A stretch of DNA of 64,000 nt from Aquatica leii (Eukaryota > Arthropoda > Insecta > Coleoptera > Lampyridae), in NCBI GenBank assembly GCA_035610365.1, contig CM069433.1, forward strand, positions 191,154,760 to 191,218,759, read 5' to 3'. The notes beneath the pieces are model-generated. The model was not told the origin of the DNA and did not search any database. It was given only the letters and a program-made list of their open reading frames with translations. Positions 21,852 through 32,884 of this stretch are shown piece after piece (position 1 is the first letter of the stretch; each line of letters opens with the position of its first letter). The position numbers were made by a program, and so were the translations under genes.

Positions 21852-24530
21852 CGACATTACAATAAGCTACTGGAATGCAAACGCTATAAAAAACAAAAAA
21901 TCCGAACTCATACATTTCATCCACCAAAATAAAATTGACATAATGCTAATAAGCGAGACTAATCTAAAAAACAAAGATACTCTAAAAATCAAAGGATACA
22001 CAACACTGAGGAAAGACAGGACAACAGGGCCCTGGGGTGGTCTAGCCGTGGTAGTCAAAAATGACATTATATTTACGGAAATAAACATAGAAGATACTAG
22101 TATCGAAAACATCTGTATAAAACTCCAGAACAACGTCCACCTAATATCAACGTACAACAAACCAATTAATCATTTTACAGGCCACTGCTTGGACAGACTG
22201 ACCAGTGTAGGTAATCAAGTATTAATAATTGGAGACCTAAACGCCAGACACACAACATGGAACTGCCACCGAAATAACACTAACGGCAACACCCTATTCA
22301 ACTACACACAAAACAGCAACAACTTGATAGTACAGTATCCCGACACACCAACCCATTACCCACACAACAACACAACGCCAACTACGATCGACATAATACT
22401 TAACAAAAACGTAATAAACATAACTAACCCAGTAGCAATGCCGGAACTAACCTCCGATCATAATCCCATCATGATCAAATTAAAAGGAATAAAAAAAGAA
22501 AAACCACTAAAATAATATACTCCTACAAAAACACAAACTGGCGACGAGTACGAGAAGAAATAAATGAGAAAATCAAAATAAATAACCAAAAAAAGACAGA
22601 GGCAGACATCGAAAATGAACTAGAAAAACTTACAAATGTCCTAAAAGTATTAAAACAAAACACTCACAAAAATATCAATAGACTTCACAAAAGACAGACT
22701 ACCAGAAGACATCAAACAAAAAATCAAAGAAAGAAATAAACTCAGAAAAAAGTGGCAAAGAAAGAATGACTCACAGGCTAAAACACAAATGATTACGTTA
22801 AACGCACAAATAAGAACTGAAATTAAATTCTATCACAACGAACAATGGAATCAAAGATTGACACACGCAAAACCAAACACCGATCTGTGGAAGCTTACAA
22901 AACTACTGAAAAAAGAATATCCACAAATGCCGACACTAACTAAAGGGGAACACTATTACCCATCAGACCGTCAAAAAGCGGAAGCTTTAGCAGACACTTT
23001 CGAAGAGATCCATGCAAACTACAACCCCAACACAAAAGAACAGGCAAAAATACAAGAAACCGTAAGAAACTACCTAACACAAAAAAAGACTGATATGATT
23101 CATGCTAAACTCCTCACAACACCACAAGAGTTACTGCAATACATAAAGCAACTCCCGAATAACAAAGCACCTGGACCTGATACAATAGATAACAAAATTC
23201 TAAAAAACCTACCCCTCAAAGCAATAGTGCAAACAATGTATATATTCAACAGTATAATTAAACTACAACACTTTCCAAATCAATGGAAAATTGCACAGAT
23301 CGTACCGATTCGAAAACCCGGCAAGGACCCTAAACTCGTCAATTCTTATAGACCAATCAGCCTGCTAGCCACGCTAGGCAAACTGTGCGAAAGAATTATA
23401 CTGAACAGACTAGCCAATACAGAAAAGAAACTAAAATTAAATGTTCCACACCAATTTGGCTTCAAAAAAGCACATAACACAGTACAACAATTAGCACGCA
23501 TAACAACAGACATCTCCCACAGCTATAACAAAAACAACAATACGGTGATGATATTACTCGACCTACAGAATGCGTTTGATAAAGTGTGGATCGACGGACT
23601 GATATATAAAATGATAATGAACAAATACCCAAAACGTATAATCAACCTAATATACAGCTACCTGTCAAACAGAACATTCCACGTAAAAATAAGAAACACC
23701 ACATCGACAACAAAAACAGTCACTGCGGGAGTACCCCAAGGATCAGTGCTTGGTCCAAGCTGTTCAACATCTATACACAAGATACGCCAAAACATCAAAA
23801 CTGCAATATCGCAATGTACGCTGACGACACCGCTATCTACACACATGGACACAATGCACAAGCAGCTAACATGTTACTAAAGTCACACGTAGACAGGATA
23901 ACAAAATACTACGAAAAATGGAAAATAAAACTAAACGAAACAAAGACAGAAATATGCATATTTAACAGAAAATTCACCAACAATAAGATATTCACGCCAA
24001 TTACAATTAACGGCCACAGAGTGGAAACAAAAACTGAAATCAAGTATTTAGGCATGCACATAGACAAACGACTAACATTTAAAACACACATACGAAAAAC
24101 CATACAAAAAGCATATGCCATAAACAAGCGATTATATCCACTACTGAATGGTAAATCCTCCTTATCGCAGGAAAATAAAAAGCTACTGTACACCTCAATC
24201 ATCCGACCAATATTAACATATGCAGCACCAATATGGGAACACAAACCTAAAACAACCAAAAGACCAATACTAACATTCGAGAATAAAATACTCAGACAAA
24301 TCACAAACCTGGATCGATACACCAAAATCAAAACATTGCACGATAGGGCAGGGATAGAACCAATAACAGAATACATGAACAGAATCACTACAAAATTCTA
24401 CGAGCAACTAGAACACCACGAAAATAACCTTGTAAAAAACATAACGAAAACCAGAGCCCACAACACCCCAACACTACCGAAACACAAACTACCGTACCAA
24501 CACCTGGACTTATTCAACACAATACCATAA
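21844..24530 (+). pseudogene. LINE ORF2 (APE endonuclease + reverse transcriptase), three frameshifts
   Basis: ORF2 nicks target DNA and copies the element RNA there. The endonuclease (21844-22512) shows WNANAIKNKK, LISETNL, IGDLNARHTTWNC and SDHNPI with its catalytic Asn, Glu, Asp and His. A first frame shift lies near 22500 (A-rich), a second near 22680. The RT then reads open from 22789: NNKAPGPDTIDNKIL, SYRPISLLATLGKLCE, HQFGFKKAHNT, DLQNAFDKVW and GVPQGSVLGP. A third break at about 23757 looks like loss of one base; the YADDTAIY catalytic box is in another frame at 23814. The thumb and C-terminal region (RPILTYAAPIWEH) run to 24530. Motifs are undamaged, so decay is recent. The start overlaps the ORF1 stop. 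Confidence 0.93.
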
Positions 24531-24821
24531 AAACATAAATTGGAAATATCATAAGCAGGTTTTTTCAATACTTTTCCTGTATATAAAACAAAAATTCTAA
24601 ACAAACAAATCATAAAGCAATATAGTTATACACAATTATTACAAGCGTAGGCAAAATTAAATAGAAAAGTGGATATAAATATGTATTTAGGAGCCACTAT
24701 GTAACCATAACGCAATGTAACATCACACCTCATGGCAGAAGTGCAACTTCTACCGTCATGAAGTGTGATGAAAAATTCGCATTAATGTATAAAATTGTAA
24801 ATAAACTTTGTTGATTGATTG

Positions 24822-24832
24822 AGTTCTCGTCC
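24822..24832 (+). repeat. Right target-site duplication of the 5S-inserted LINE
   Basis: Exact second copy of AGTTCTCGTCC (see 20173-20183), part of the 5S sequence. Confidence 0.9.
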
Positions 24833-24910
24833 GATCACTGAAGTTAAGCAACGTCGGGCGCGGTCAGTACTTGGATGGGTGACCGCTTGGGAACACCGCG
24901 TGCTGTTGTC
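24833..24910 (+). rRNA. 5S rRNA gene, 3' part (nucleotides about 41-118)
   Basis: GATCACTGAAGTTAAGCAAC, GTCGGGCGCGGTCAGTACTT, GGATGGGTGACCGC and TTGGGAACACCGCG are the conserved 3' two thirds of insect 5S rRNA. The A box, intermediate element and C box, which bind TFIIIA and recruit Pol III from inside the gene, are all in this half and look normal. A run of eight T residues at about 24914-24921 is a Pol III terminator. The 5' third lies 4.6 kb upstream, beyond the LINE. Confidence 0.93.
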
Positions 24911-24921
24911 ACCTTTTTTTT

Positions 24922-25547
24922 CGAATGATTGAACGTTTTGATAATGATAGACTCCACAACTTCTGCATCATTAGTATTTATTAGACTGATTCAAAAAAAA
25001 TCGATGAATTTTTTTTTCTTAATTATGTCGAAAATCTTGTGGGAAATGGTAAAAAAAAATACTGTGAAAGTTAGAGCTCTTAAAATTAATATTAAGAGGT
25101 GCCGCATCGTAAATTTCCATTTCCTATTTAAATAACATGGGAACGATGTTTTCTTGGATTTTGTAACTCTCGTTAAATGAAATATTTAAAAATGATCAAA
25201 ACAGATTCTTATGGAAAATTTAACGCTCTACAAAAAAGATCTCTTATAATTTTTTGATATATTCATTTTTTCAAAAGTTATTTAACGTTAAAGTTGGATT
25301 GGTTTAAAATTTTTACATTTTTCTTATTTTTCGACGCAACCGCCAACTTTATAAGAAAATTTTACAGAACATTTTCTGTAGAAAATTTAATTTTCTATAA
25401 TTTATTTCTCAAAAAGTTTTTTATATTTTTTATAGATCATGAGTTACCTGCAAAAAACTAAAAATTTTTGTAAATTAATGTCATTTTACTGCTTGAAATT
25501 GAACATTTTATTTACACAAATAGATTTTCATGATCTATAAAAAATAT
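24922..25547. other. AT-rich DNA with a small inverted repeat
   Basis: No gene. Two 23-bp arms, 25421-25443 and 25527-25549, are inverted copies sharing CATGATCTATAAAAAATAT with an 83-bp spacer; the right arm ends exactly where the truncated 3' LTR remnant begins. Confidence 0.55.
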
Positions 25548-25578
25548 CATTTCTTTAAAATACATGAAATACATGACA
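25548..25578 (-). mobile_element. 31-bp remnant of the 3' LTR
   Basis: These 31 bp are identical to the outer end of the 5' LTR (30298-30328). On the minus strand the purine-rich GGGAGAAT just before it is the polypurine tract. The rest of the LTR (about 172 bp) is missing, replaced by AT-rich DNA. Confidence 0.8.
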
Positions 25579-25689
25579 ATTCTCCCAGGCGTAATATAAG
25601 TAAATATGATATAATACAAAAGAATAACTATATGTAATAACATTGAAAATAAACTTAAAGAAAGAGAAAAAAAAGATAGTGTTTTGTTT

Positions 25690-28380
25690 TCACAGGTTTA
25701 ATCTTTCTACTGGTTTTTTCTTCCGTGATGATCGACGGAGTATCGGTGAAGAATTTTGTAGATGTTCGCTGTTACCATCATTTGACACATCTTTTGTTTC
25801 AGCAATCAGTTCAAGATCTTCTGAGTCTAAGTCGGCTTGGGTTTGTTGCAATGCTACCGGCGGTGTAGGTAATCTCTCCAGAACCTCGGTTGTCATCGTG
25901 ACTGGTTGAGCGAAGCTTTTATAATTTTGACTGTCCAATTGATGGCGAGACTGAGGCGTCATCTGGGTCAATTCATCTAAGGGTTGGTCTGCAAAACTGA
26001 CTCTTTTCTTCTCGATTGGAACTTCTGTTCTTCTTAGCTGATCTATGTGTCTTTTAATTACATAACCACTATCCAATTCTATAAGGTAATGAAGACGGCC
26101 TAGTTTTTCTACTACTGTACCATACTTCCATATTGTTGATGAACTGTAATTTCTTGATTGAACTCTCTCTCCCAGGCGTAAATTTATACTCATTTGAGGC
26201 GTTTGTTCTGTACCACAATGTAGAGGCTGCATTTTTAATAAATCGAGTCTGGTTCTTAGGTTTCTACCTATAAAAAGCTCTGCTGGAGACTTATCTTCGT
26301 TCGATAACGGTGTTGCTCTGTAACGTAGCAGGATTTCATACAACTTTGAATGAATGGTTCCAGGTTCCTTAGACATTGCCTTTAATTTTCTTTTTAGTGT
26401 TTGAACATTTCTTTCAGCCTGACCATTTGTGGCTGGGTGACCTGGTGCTATAAACGATTGTCTAATTCCATTCCTTGAGCAGAAGTCTTTGAATTCTGCT
26501 GATGTGAAAATTGTTGCATTGTCTGACACTAAAATTTGTGGCAGTCCATTTCTGCTAAAAATTTCTTGTAGCATTTTGATTGTAGAGGTTGAAGTGGGTG
26601 GAGTTTTTGACGCTAGAATTTCAGGCCATTTTGATTTTGCATCAATGACTAGAAAGAAAAAGTATCCTTGGTATGGTCCTGCGTAGTCCATGTGAATTCT
26701 TTGCCAATTTTCATCTGGAATTTCCCATGTATGTAGAGGCACTTTTTCAGGAGAACTCTTTATGTCAGCGCAGGGTTTACACGACTTTACCAAGCATTCA
26801 ATATCCCGGTCAATATTTTTCCAGTAACAGTACCTTCTAGAAAGTGCTTTCATTCTGACTACGCCTTGATGAGTTGAATGAAGCTCTTTTAACACTTCTG
26901 CTTGTAAACTGCTAGGAATTACTACTCTTGAGCCTCGAAATAGAACATCATCGTGGAGACTGAATTCTGATGAGTCGTTGTTGCCCAATCTCAAATCTAT
27001 TTTTAATTTTCGTAATTCTTCGTCATTTTCTGTTTCCATTTTTTTTGAGTCAAATGTGACAGTACTAGAAGTAACCTTTGAAATAACCATGTTAAATATG
27101 TGATAATCTTCGTCTTCGGAAATATTTTCACAGGATAATGGGGCACGTGACAAGTAGTCTGCATTTGCGTGTTCGTTTGATTTCCGGTGTCGAATTTCGT
27201 AGTCGAATCCACTTAGGAACATCGCATATCTAATGAGTCTCGATGCAGTGATGGATGGTAGTTTTTTGGTTCCATCAAAAATATAAGTCAACGGTTTGTT
27301 GTCCGTGATCAGAGTAAATTTTCTTCCATAGATGTAAATGTATAATTTTTGAAATGCCCAATAAATTGCAGTTGCTTCTTTATCCAATTGTGAATATTTT
27401 TTTTTCACTTTGTGTTAATGATCTTGATATGAACATGATCGGTCGTTCTTCTCCATCTATTATATGAGACAATACGGCAGCAATACCTACTGGGCTAGCA
27501 TCTGTTGCCAAAACAATGGGTAAGTTAGGGTCGTATCTTACCAAAACTGTGTCACTTGCTATTTCATTCTTAATTTGTAGGAAAGCTGACTCGCAGGAAG
27601 CTGTCCATTTAAAAGGTTCATTTCTTTTTAATAACTGATAAATGGGATGCATTGTTTTAGTGACGTCTGGCAAGAATTTAGAGTAATATGAGACATATCC
27701 TATGAAGGAGCGAACTTCGCTTACATTCTTCGGACGAGGACTATTTATTATCGCTTCTACTTTTTCTGGTGTCTTCTGAATACCTTTACTGTTGACAATA
27801 TGTCCCAAATATTTGACTTCACAGGCAAATAATTTGCATTTCTTCTTGTTTAAGTGTAGGTTTATTTCTCTTAAGCGATTGAGACAGTTAATGAGTCTGA
27901 CATGACACGTTTCCAGTGAGTCTGCATGCACAACAATGTCATCGAAGTATGTTGTAACACCTTCTAACCCTTGTAAAGCTGTATCGATAAATTTGTGGAA
28001 TTCATTGGGTGCTCTCTTGATACCAAACGCAAGTCGTTTCATTTTATATGTGCCTTTATGTGTCGAAATGGTTTGTAAGTTTTCGCCTTGTTGATCTACT
28101 TGGAGATGTTGATATGCTCTATAAATATCCAAAATGCAGAAGACCTTGCTTCCTCTGAGACTATTTAATACATCGTCAATTAATGGTATTGGATAACGCG
28201 CATCTTGCAAAATTGGATTCACGGTAGGCTTATAATCAATGCAGTCGTACATTCCCATCAGGTTTTGGTACACAAACAAGAGGGGAACCCCAATCTGAGT
28301 AATCAATCTTTTCGATTATTCCTTGACTTTCTAACAATTCTAATTCGGATTCTACTTTTTCTTGTAATGCGTATGGAATT
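25690..28380 (-). pseudogene. Ty3/gypsy Pol: RT, RNase H, integrase (two frame breaks)
   Basis: Read from 28380 downwards, the RT begins in a broken stretch (28300-28380), then is open at 28306-27380 with YFDDIVVHAD (YFDD active site), KKCKLFACEVKYLGH, and RNase H starting LATDASPVGIAAVLS. A break at about 27390-27408 separates the rest of RNase H (YSQLDKEATAIYWAF, LITDNKPLTYIF) in the next frame (27408-25690). The integrase has HHCC residues (HSTHQGVVRMK ... CKPC), Asp in IHMDYAGPY, Asp in LVSDNATIF and Glu in NGQAERN, then a tail with a Lys/Arg-rich end. Active-site residues are preserved, so frameshifts are the main damage. It is part of the element bounded by 25548 and 30328. Confidence 0.93.
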
Positions 28381-28383
28381 GGT

Positions 28384-30055
28384 CTAGGTTTTAAAAATAT
28401 TGGTGTGACATTTTGATTTTTTTAGTTGAAATGAGCATTTATAATTGGGCACGAGTCCTATGCGTTCTTCAAGTACGTCTGCATAATCGTTTAAAATATC
28501 TTGTTTTAATTTGTCGACAGAAGTAGTTTCTAGTTGACTAATTTTTGTTTGCAAATGCATTGTGCTCTGTAGGCGGTTGTTTATGTTTATTATATTTAAA
28601 TGTCGAAGCCATGTTCTTCCAGCGATAGCAGCATACGGGGCTGGAACAACGTAAAGATCTTCTATTGATTTGTTTTGTCCATAAGAAACTGGAACTTTTA
28701 GTACGCCAATGGGTTTAAATGTTTCTTCAGTATAAACACGAAATACAATATCAGTTTTTTCAAGAGGGCGATTTATGTTTAAACGCGTAAAGTCTATTTC
28801 GTTTATTAATGTAACTGGACTCCCGGTGTCTATTTCAAAATTTATGATCTCATCACATACTTTTATAGGTGCAATGAACTTATCATATTCTCGTGACGCG
28901 GATGTTTTTTTTATATTAATAATCTTGTTTACATTAAACTGCAATGATGCTTCATCATTTGCACGTTCTGAAGATAAAGAATGATCTATTTGGTTAATTC
29001 GTTCCTGATGTGTAGAAATTGAATTTGATTTTGTTAGACTCGTAATGCAAACTGTTCCTATATGTCCGATTTTATTACACAGATTACACTTTACTGAATT
29101 TCTATCTCGACGACAATCGATAATTTTATGTGAGCCATGTCCGCATCTTAAACACAATCCATCTATTCCTAATTCACGGAGATTAACACGCGAACGTACA
29201 CGGTTATTCTTGTATCTCGATGTTGAAAATGGTGTTATGCTTTCACTCCGGCTTCTCGATGACGTTCTCTTATTGCGATGCATACTTCTTCTACGACGCA
29301 CAAAATTGTTTCTGCTGTTTTCAGAATACTTGTTTATTACTTTTGAATGTCGACTCTCTTGAATTCTATTTATTGATGCTCCAGAAATTACTTTATTTCC
29401 TATTCTTGAAGCTTCTAAGGTTAGCGCTACTTCCACAGCTCTATCAAATGTTAATTCTTCGATTTGTAACAGTTTTTCTCTAATGTTGGGGTCAGATAAT
29501 CCCCTAATAAACTGAGCTCTCAAAAATATATTAGCAATAGATATTCCGCAATTATCCGATGTACAGTTGAAATCGCAGGTGGTTGTTAACTGACGTAATG
29601 CCGCGACGTATTGAGCTATTGTTTCACTTGGAGACTGCATACGTGACAAAAATTTATGCTGTTCAATAACTGTTGTCGGAGCTGGACACAAATTCGTTTC
29701 TAACAATTTCATTAATTCGTCATATGTTTTCGAAATAGGAATTTCAGGGGCTGTGAGGCTACTTAGTAATTGATAATGCTTGCTTCCCAAACAATTGATT
29801 AGAACTTTTAATTGTGCCGCTTTACATTCTGGAGTACTCCCGGCTAACTGTTTTATTGCGAAAAAGTTGACGGTAAGTTTTAAAAGTTTCTTTCGTGTCA
29901 TCAAAAGGTTCAAAAGATAAGGTTTGACTTACTAGAACATCGGCTGTGCTTAACTGTGAGACAGGCGTGACAGGAGTTTGTTGTTGCACATTTTGAGTCT
30001 GCAGGTTTTTCATAAACTGAGTCAGAACTTCTACTAGGTTTTGTATTTCCGCCAT
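28384..30055 (-). pseudogene. Ty3/gypsy Gag and protease (one frame break)
   Basis: Gag starts at 30055 (MAEIQNLVEVL, Gln-rich) and continues in a second frame (29913-28384) after a frame change near 29850-29900. Features in order: a capsid-like helical region, an Arg/Ser-rich basic stretch (RRRRSMHRNKRTSSRSRS), two zinc knuckles (CLRCGHGSHKIIDC and CNLCNKIGHIGTVC, about 29160-29050), then an aspartic protease with FEIDTGSPVTL, so the catalytic DTG is present. The frame ends at the start of RT (KCHTNIFKT), where another shift leads into Pol. Gag and protease are thus fused, as in many arthropod gypsy elements. Confidence 0.9.
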
Positions 30056-30103
30056 TGTTGTAGTTGTATTTCACTTACACGATCACTTATTAATGTTTAT
30101 AAT

Positions 30104-30119
30104 CCCGTACTCGTCGCCA
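30104..30119 (-). other. Primer-binding site of the gypsy element
   Basis: On the minus strand TGGCGACGAGTACGGG begins with TGG, six bases after the proposed LTR end, and precedes the gag start. The primer tRNA is not certain. Confidence 0.55.
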
Positions 30120-30125
30120 CTTTTC

Positions 30126-30328
30126 TGTCTTTACCCTTTTTGGGGCACTAACGGTGGGTTTCGGATATGAAGAAATTGACCCCGATTGTTACAATTCATG
30201 ATTAACTTTATTAAAACGAAACTTAACATTCTATCTTCACTTCAGCCATCTTAGTACTCTGTTATGCTCTGTTAATAATCTAATTCCAGTGTTGCCGCAT
30301 TTCTTTAAAATACATGAAATACATGACA
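30126..30328 (-). mobile_element. 5' LTR (203 bp)
   Basis: On the plus strand it runs TGTCTTTACC ... CATGACA, giving TG/CA ends with a 4-bp inverted terminus (TGTC/GACA). Its outer 31 bp recur at 25548-25578 next to the polypurine tract, which fixes the outer end. The inner end is inferred from the TGTC/GACA symmetry and the neighbouring primer-binding site. Confidence 0.7.
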
Positions 30329-30329
30329 G

Positions 30330-31990
30330 AACATTTGCAAATCGTTCCCTAAAATGAAAGCTAGAAAACAAGACTCCTTATGGTAAACATGAATACTCTC
30401 TATGGAAAGCTAGCAAAATATCTGGCAAACCGTAGCAATGTTTCCCCCCCCCATAAGATCATCCACAGCTTAGGCAAGAACTGACACAGAAAAATCAGAG
30501 AGATATTCTAAGCATCTGACTTCAGTATTTAGGTCAAACGAAAGTGTTGTTGATGAAAGAGATATCGATATTAGGTTGAGACATGCAAATGGGCTCACCA
30601 ATCACACCTACTTTTCCCAAAGAAATTCTAAGGTAAATCAAGCCGTTAGATGCTAATAAAGCACCCAGTTTCGACTTGATCACCCCTAAAATTCTAAAAG
30701 AGCTCCCAAGAAAAACCATATCTCATTTGGCTTGCCTATTCAATGCAATTATCCGAATATCTTATTTCTCACACATGTAAAAAGTTTCTCAGATAATAAT
30801 GATCCACAAGCCAGGAAAACCTGCTCATGAGACTTCTTCCTACAGGCCAATCAGTCTAACACGTGTACTCTCTAAGTTATGGGAAAAAATATTTTCAACC
30901 GGACTAAGATCAAGTATGGATGATTGCGACATAGTTCCAGCACACCAATTTGGATTTCGAAAATCTCACTCCACCGTAGAACAAACACACCGCATATACC
31001 AAATGGCAAAACAGGGCCTTAAATAAAGTCAATACTGTTCTGCGGCCATTCTAGATTTGAAACAGGCTTTTGACAAAGTATGGCATAAGGGTCTTCTATG
31101 CAAGGTTAAGGAGAAGCTGCCATATCCATTCTTCCTTATAATTAAATCCTATCTAGCTCATCGTCTCTGTACACAATAGAAGCAGGGGTTACACAAGGTA
31201 CAATACTTGGCCCTATGTTGTACAACATATTTACATTTGATCACCCTATATCAGATGGAACCGACAGCATCCCTCAGAAGGCTAGTGACAAAATACAGCA
31301 TTTGCTAGACGAGACAAATAAATGGCTACAAAAATGACGTATTCTTGTTAGCACCTAGAAATCCAGCGACATCACATTCATCCTAAGGAAAGGAGACTGC
31401 CTACCAGTAAAACTGGGTCACAATGTTCTGCCACACTACAACTGTGTAAAGTACTTGGCTTTCTATCTAGACAGGAGATTAACTTAGAGAACCCTTTTTG
31501 AAAAGAAAAGGGACGAAATTAACCACAAGTTCAAAAACCTGTACTGGCTCATTGGCAGAAAATCAATGCTATCAGTTGATAATAAATTGCTCATCTACAA
31601 CTCGATACTGAAACCTATATGGACCTATGGTGTTCAACTGTGCGGCACGGCCAACAAAAGTAATAGACTCTGCCTGCAGCGAGTACAAACAATATACTAC
31701 GCACTATATCGAACGCTCCCTGGTTCACCATCAGAAATGATGATATTCACGAGTACCTAAACATATCAACTGTATATGCCGAAATAGAAAATTATAAACA
31801 AAAATACACTGTTCGTCTCGCACGTCACTCCAACTCATTGGCCACTGACTTACTGAACCAATCTTATGCAGTGAAAGGATTGAATAGGAAGTCTGTCCTT
31901 GAAGTGGGAAATTGAAACAACGGCTTCATCTGCCCTAAAATAAATGTAGCACACAACCGATCCGCTTATAGTTATCCAGACTGATTAAAA
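30330..31990 (+). pseudogene. Decayed jockey-type LINE ORF2 (RT part)
   Basis: Broken plus-strand frames give the RT motifs in order: MIHKPGKPAHETSSYRPISL (30799), HQFGFRKSHSTVEQ, ILDLKQAFDKVWHKGL (about 31053), a GVTQGTILGPMLYN box (about 31185) and the C-terminal LIYNSILKPIWTYGVQL (about 31596). The YADD region is deleted or scrambled (about 31240-31300). The 5' end with the endonuclease is absent; the left edge abuts the gypsy LTR at 30328. The 3' end near 31990 is an A-run. Confidence 0.85.
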
Positions 31991-32036
31991 AAAAAACATC
32001 ATCATCCAGTTCAGAAGTTTTCAGTTCTAAAAACTT

Positions 32037-32530
32037 TAGTACACAGGGCCAAGGCGATCAGTGAACTGAACACGTTAAAGACCGAGCTAGATCACGTAAC
32101 GAACGCCTTAAAAAATAAACGGTTTCAGAAAAGCAGATATATATCGAGCAATTAACAAACACAGTAAGGAAAAACCAAAGAAGGAAGACCCCAGAAGGAA
32201 AAATATCAAAGTGAGCTTCACTGCAACAAATAAAATAGCCGCCAATTTCTCAAAATCGAAGGAAACAAAAGCATCACCACGAGGAACCAGGAGTCTACCA
32301 CATCCCTTGTTCGTGTGGTCTGGCTTATATAGGACAAACGCGACGCAACATAGCTACCAGATTAAAAGAACATAAAGCGGATACAAAGAAACATAACACA
32401 AGATCTGCTGTTACGGAACACTTCTTAGACACCGGTCACACAATAAAATTTGAAGAGGCAATAATGTTGGCTAAATCCCAAAACTTCTGACCTAGACTAT
32501 GCAAGGATCTTAACAATTAAAAAAAAAGAC
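32037..32530 (+). pseudogene. Penelope-like element fragment: RT thumb and GIY-YIG endonuclease
   Basis: A fragment reading HRAKAISELNTLKTELDHVT (about 32044) is the end of the Penelope RT. After a degenerate linker, a GIY-YIG domain appears at 32290: GVYHIPCSCGLAYIGQTRR, with the Tyr of GVY and the Tyr-Ile-Gly of AYIGQ, then TRLKEHKADTKKHN, SAVTEHFLDTGHTIKF with the conserved Glu and His. This is the domain layout specific to Penelope-like retroelements, which cut DNA with a GIY-YIG enzyme rather than an APE. Stops lie in the linker and after SQNF, so it is a relic. Confidence 0.85.
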
Positions 32531-32884
32531 TAAATAAAATCAAAGGCATTTTTTTAAATTAAATTTGGTAAGTCTGCAGTTAAAAAATGTAAGTTAAAAA
32601 GCTGATTCAAACCATCGAACTTATTTGCAAAAAACCATGCAAACGAGAATATATTTATTGCTGTTTATAATCATTTAGTGTTTTATTTGGTTACGAAATC
32701 TATATCAGTCTAACGGGTTTGTTAACAAACATTTAAATATTTTGTTTACTTATCTATTATTTTGAATCGCCCTGTACCAGTAACTGTTGTTTATATAACT
32801 ACACTGTTTAATTATTACTGTTGGTCACAATGAATATTTTTATCTTGTATTGTTTTGACAGCTGTTATTTGAATTCAAATAATT
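32531..32884. other. Upstream flank of the ASB-like gene
   Basis: No gene. A TTTATATAACTAC stretch at about 32789 could be a TATA-like element about 95 bp before the start codon, but this is not secure. Confidence 0.35.

Larger units (their letters stand above)
20184..24821 (+). mobile_element. Full-length jockey-clade LINE inserted in a 5S rRNA gene
   Basis: The element runs from CAGTCGCAACCCTGACGTG, directly after the left target copy, to a TTGATTGATTG-type tail directly before the right target copy. It contains a 177-bp leader, ORF1 (20361-21851), ORF2 (21844-24530, frameshifted) and a 290-bp 3' UTR with AATAAA near 24799. The short TTGA repeat at the 3' end, rather than poly(A), and the two-ORF layout with a small overlap fit the jockey/I/R1 group. 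The exact termini and full length show a recent or well-preserved insertion, although ORF2 has already lost its frame at three places. Confidence 0.93.

Noticed and set aside
20567-24388. Long minus-strand frames (for example 21249-21665 and 23909-24388)
   Set aside because: They are antisense shadows of LINE ORF1 and ORF2, whose plus-strand motifs are unambiguous.
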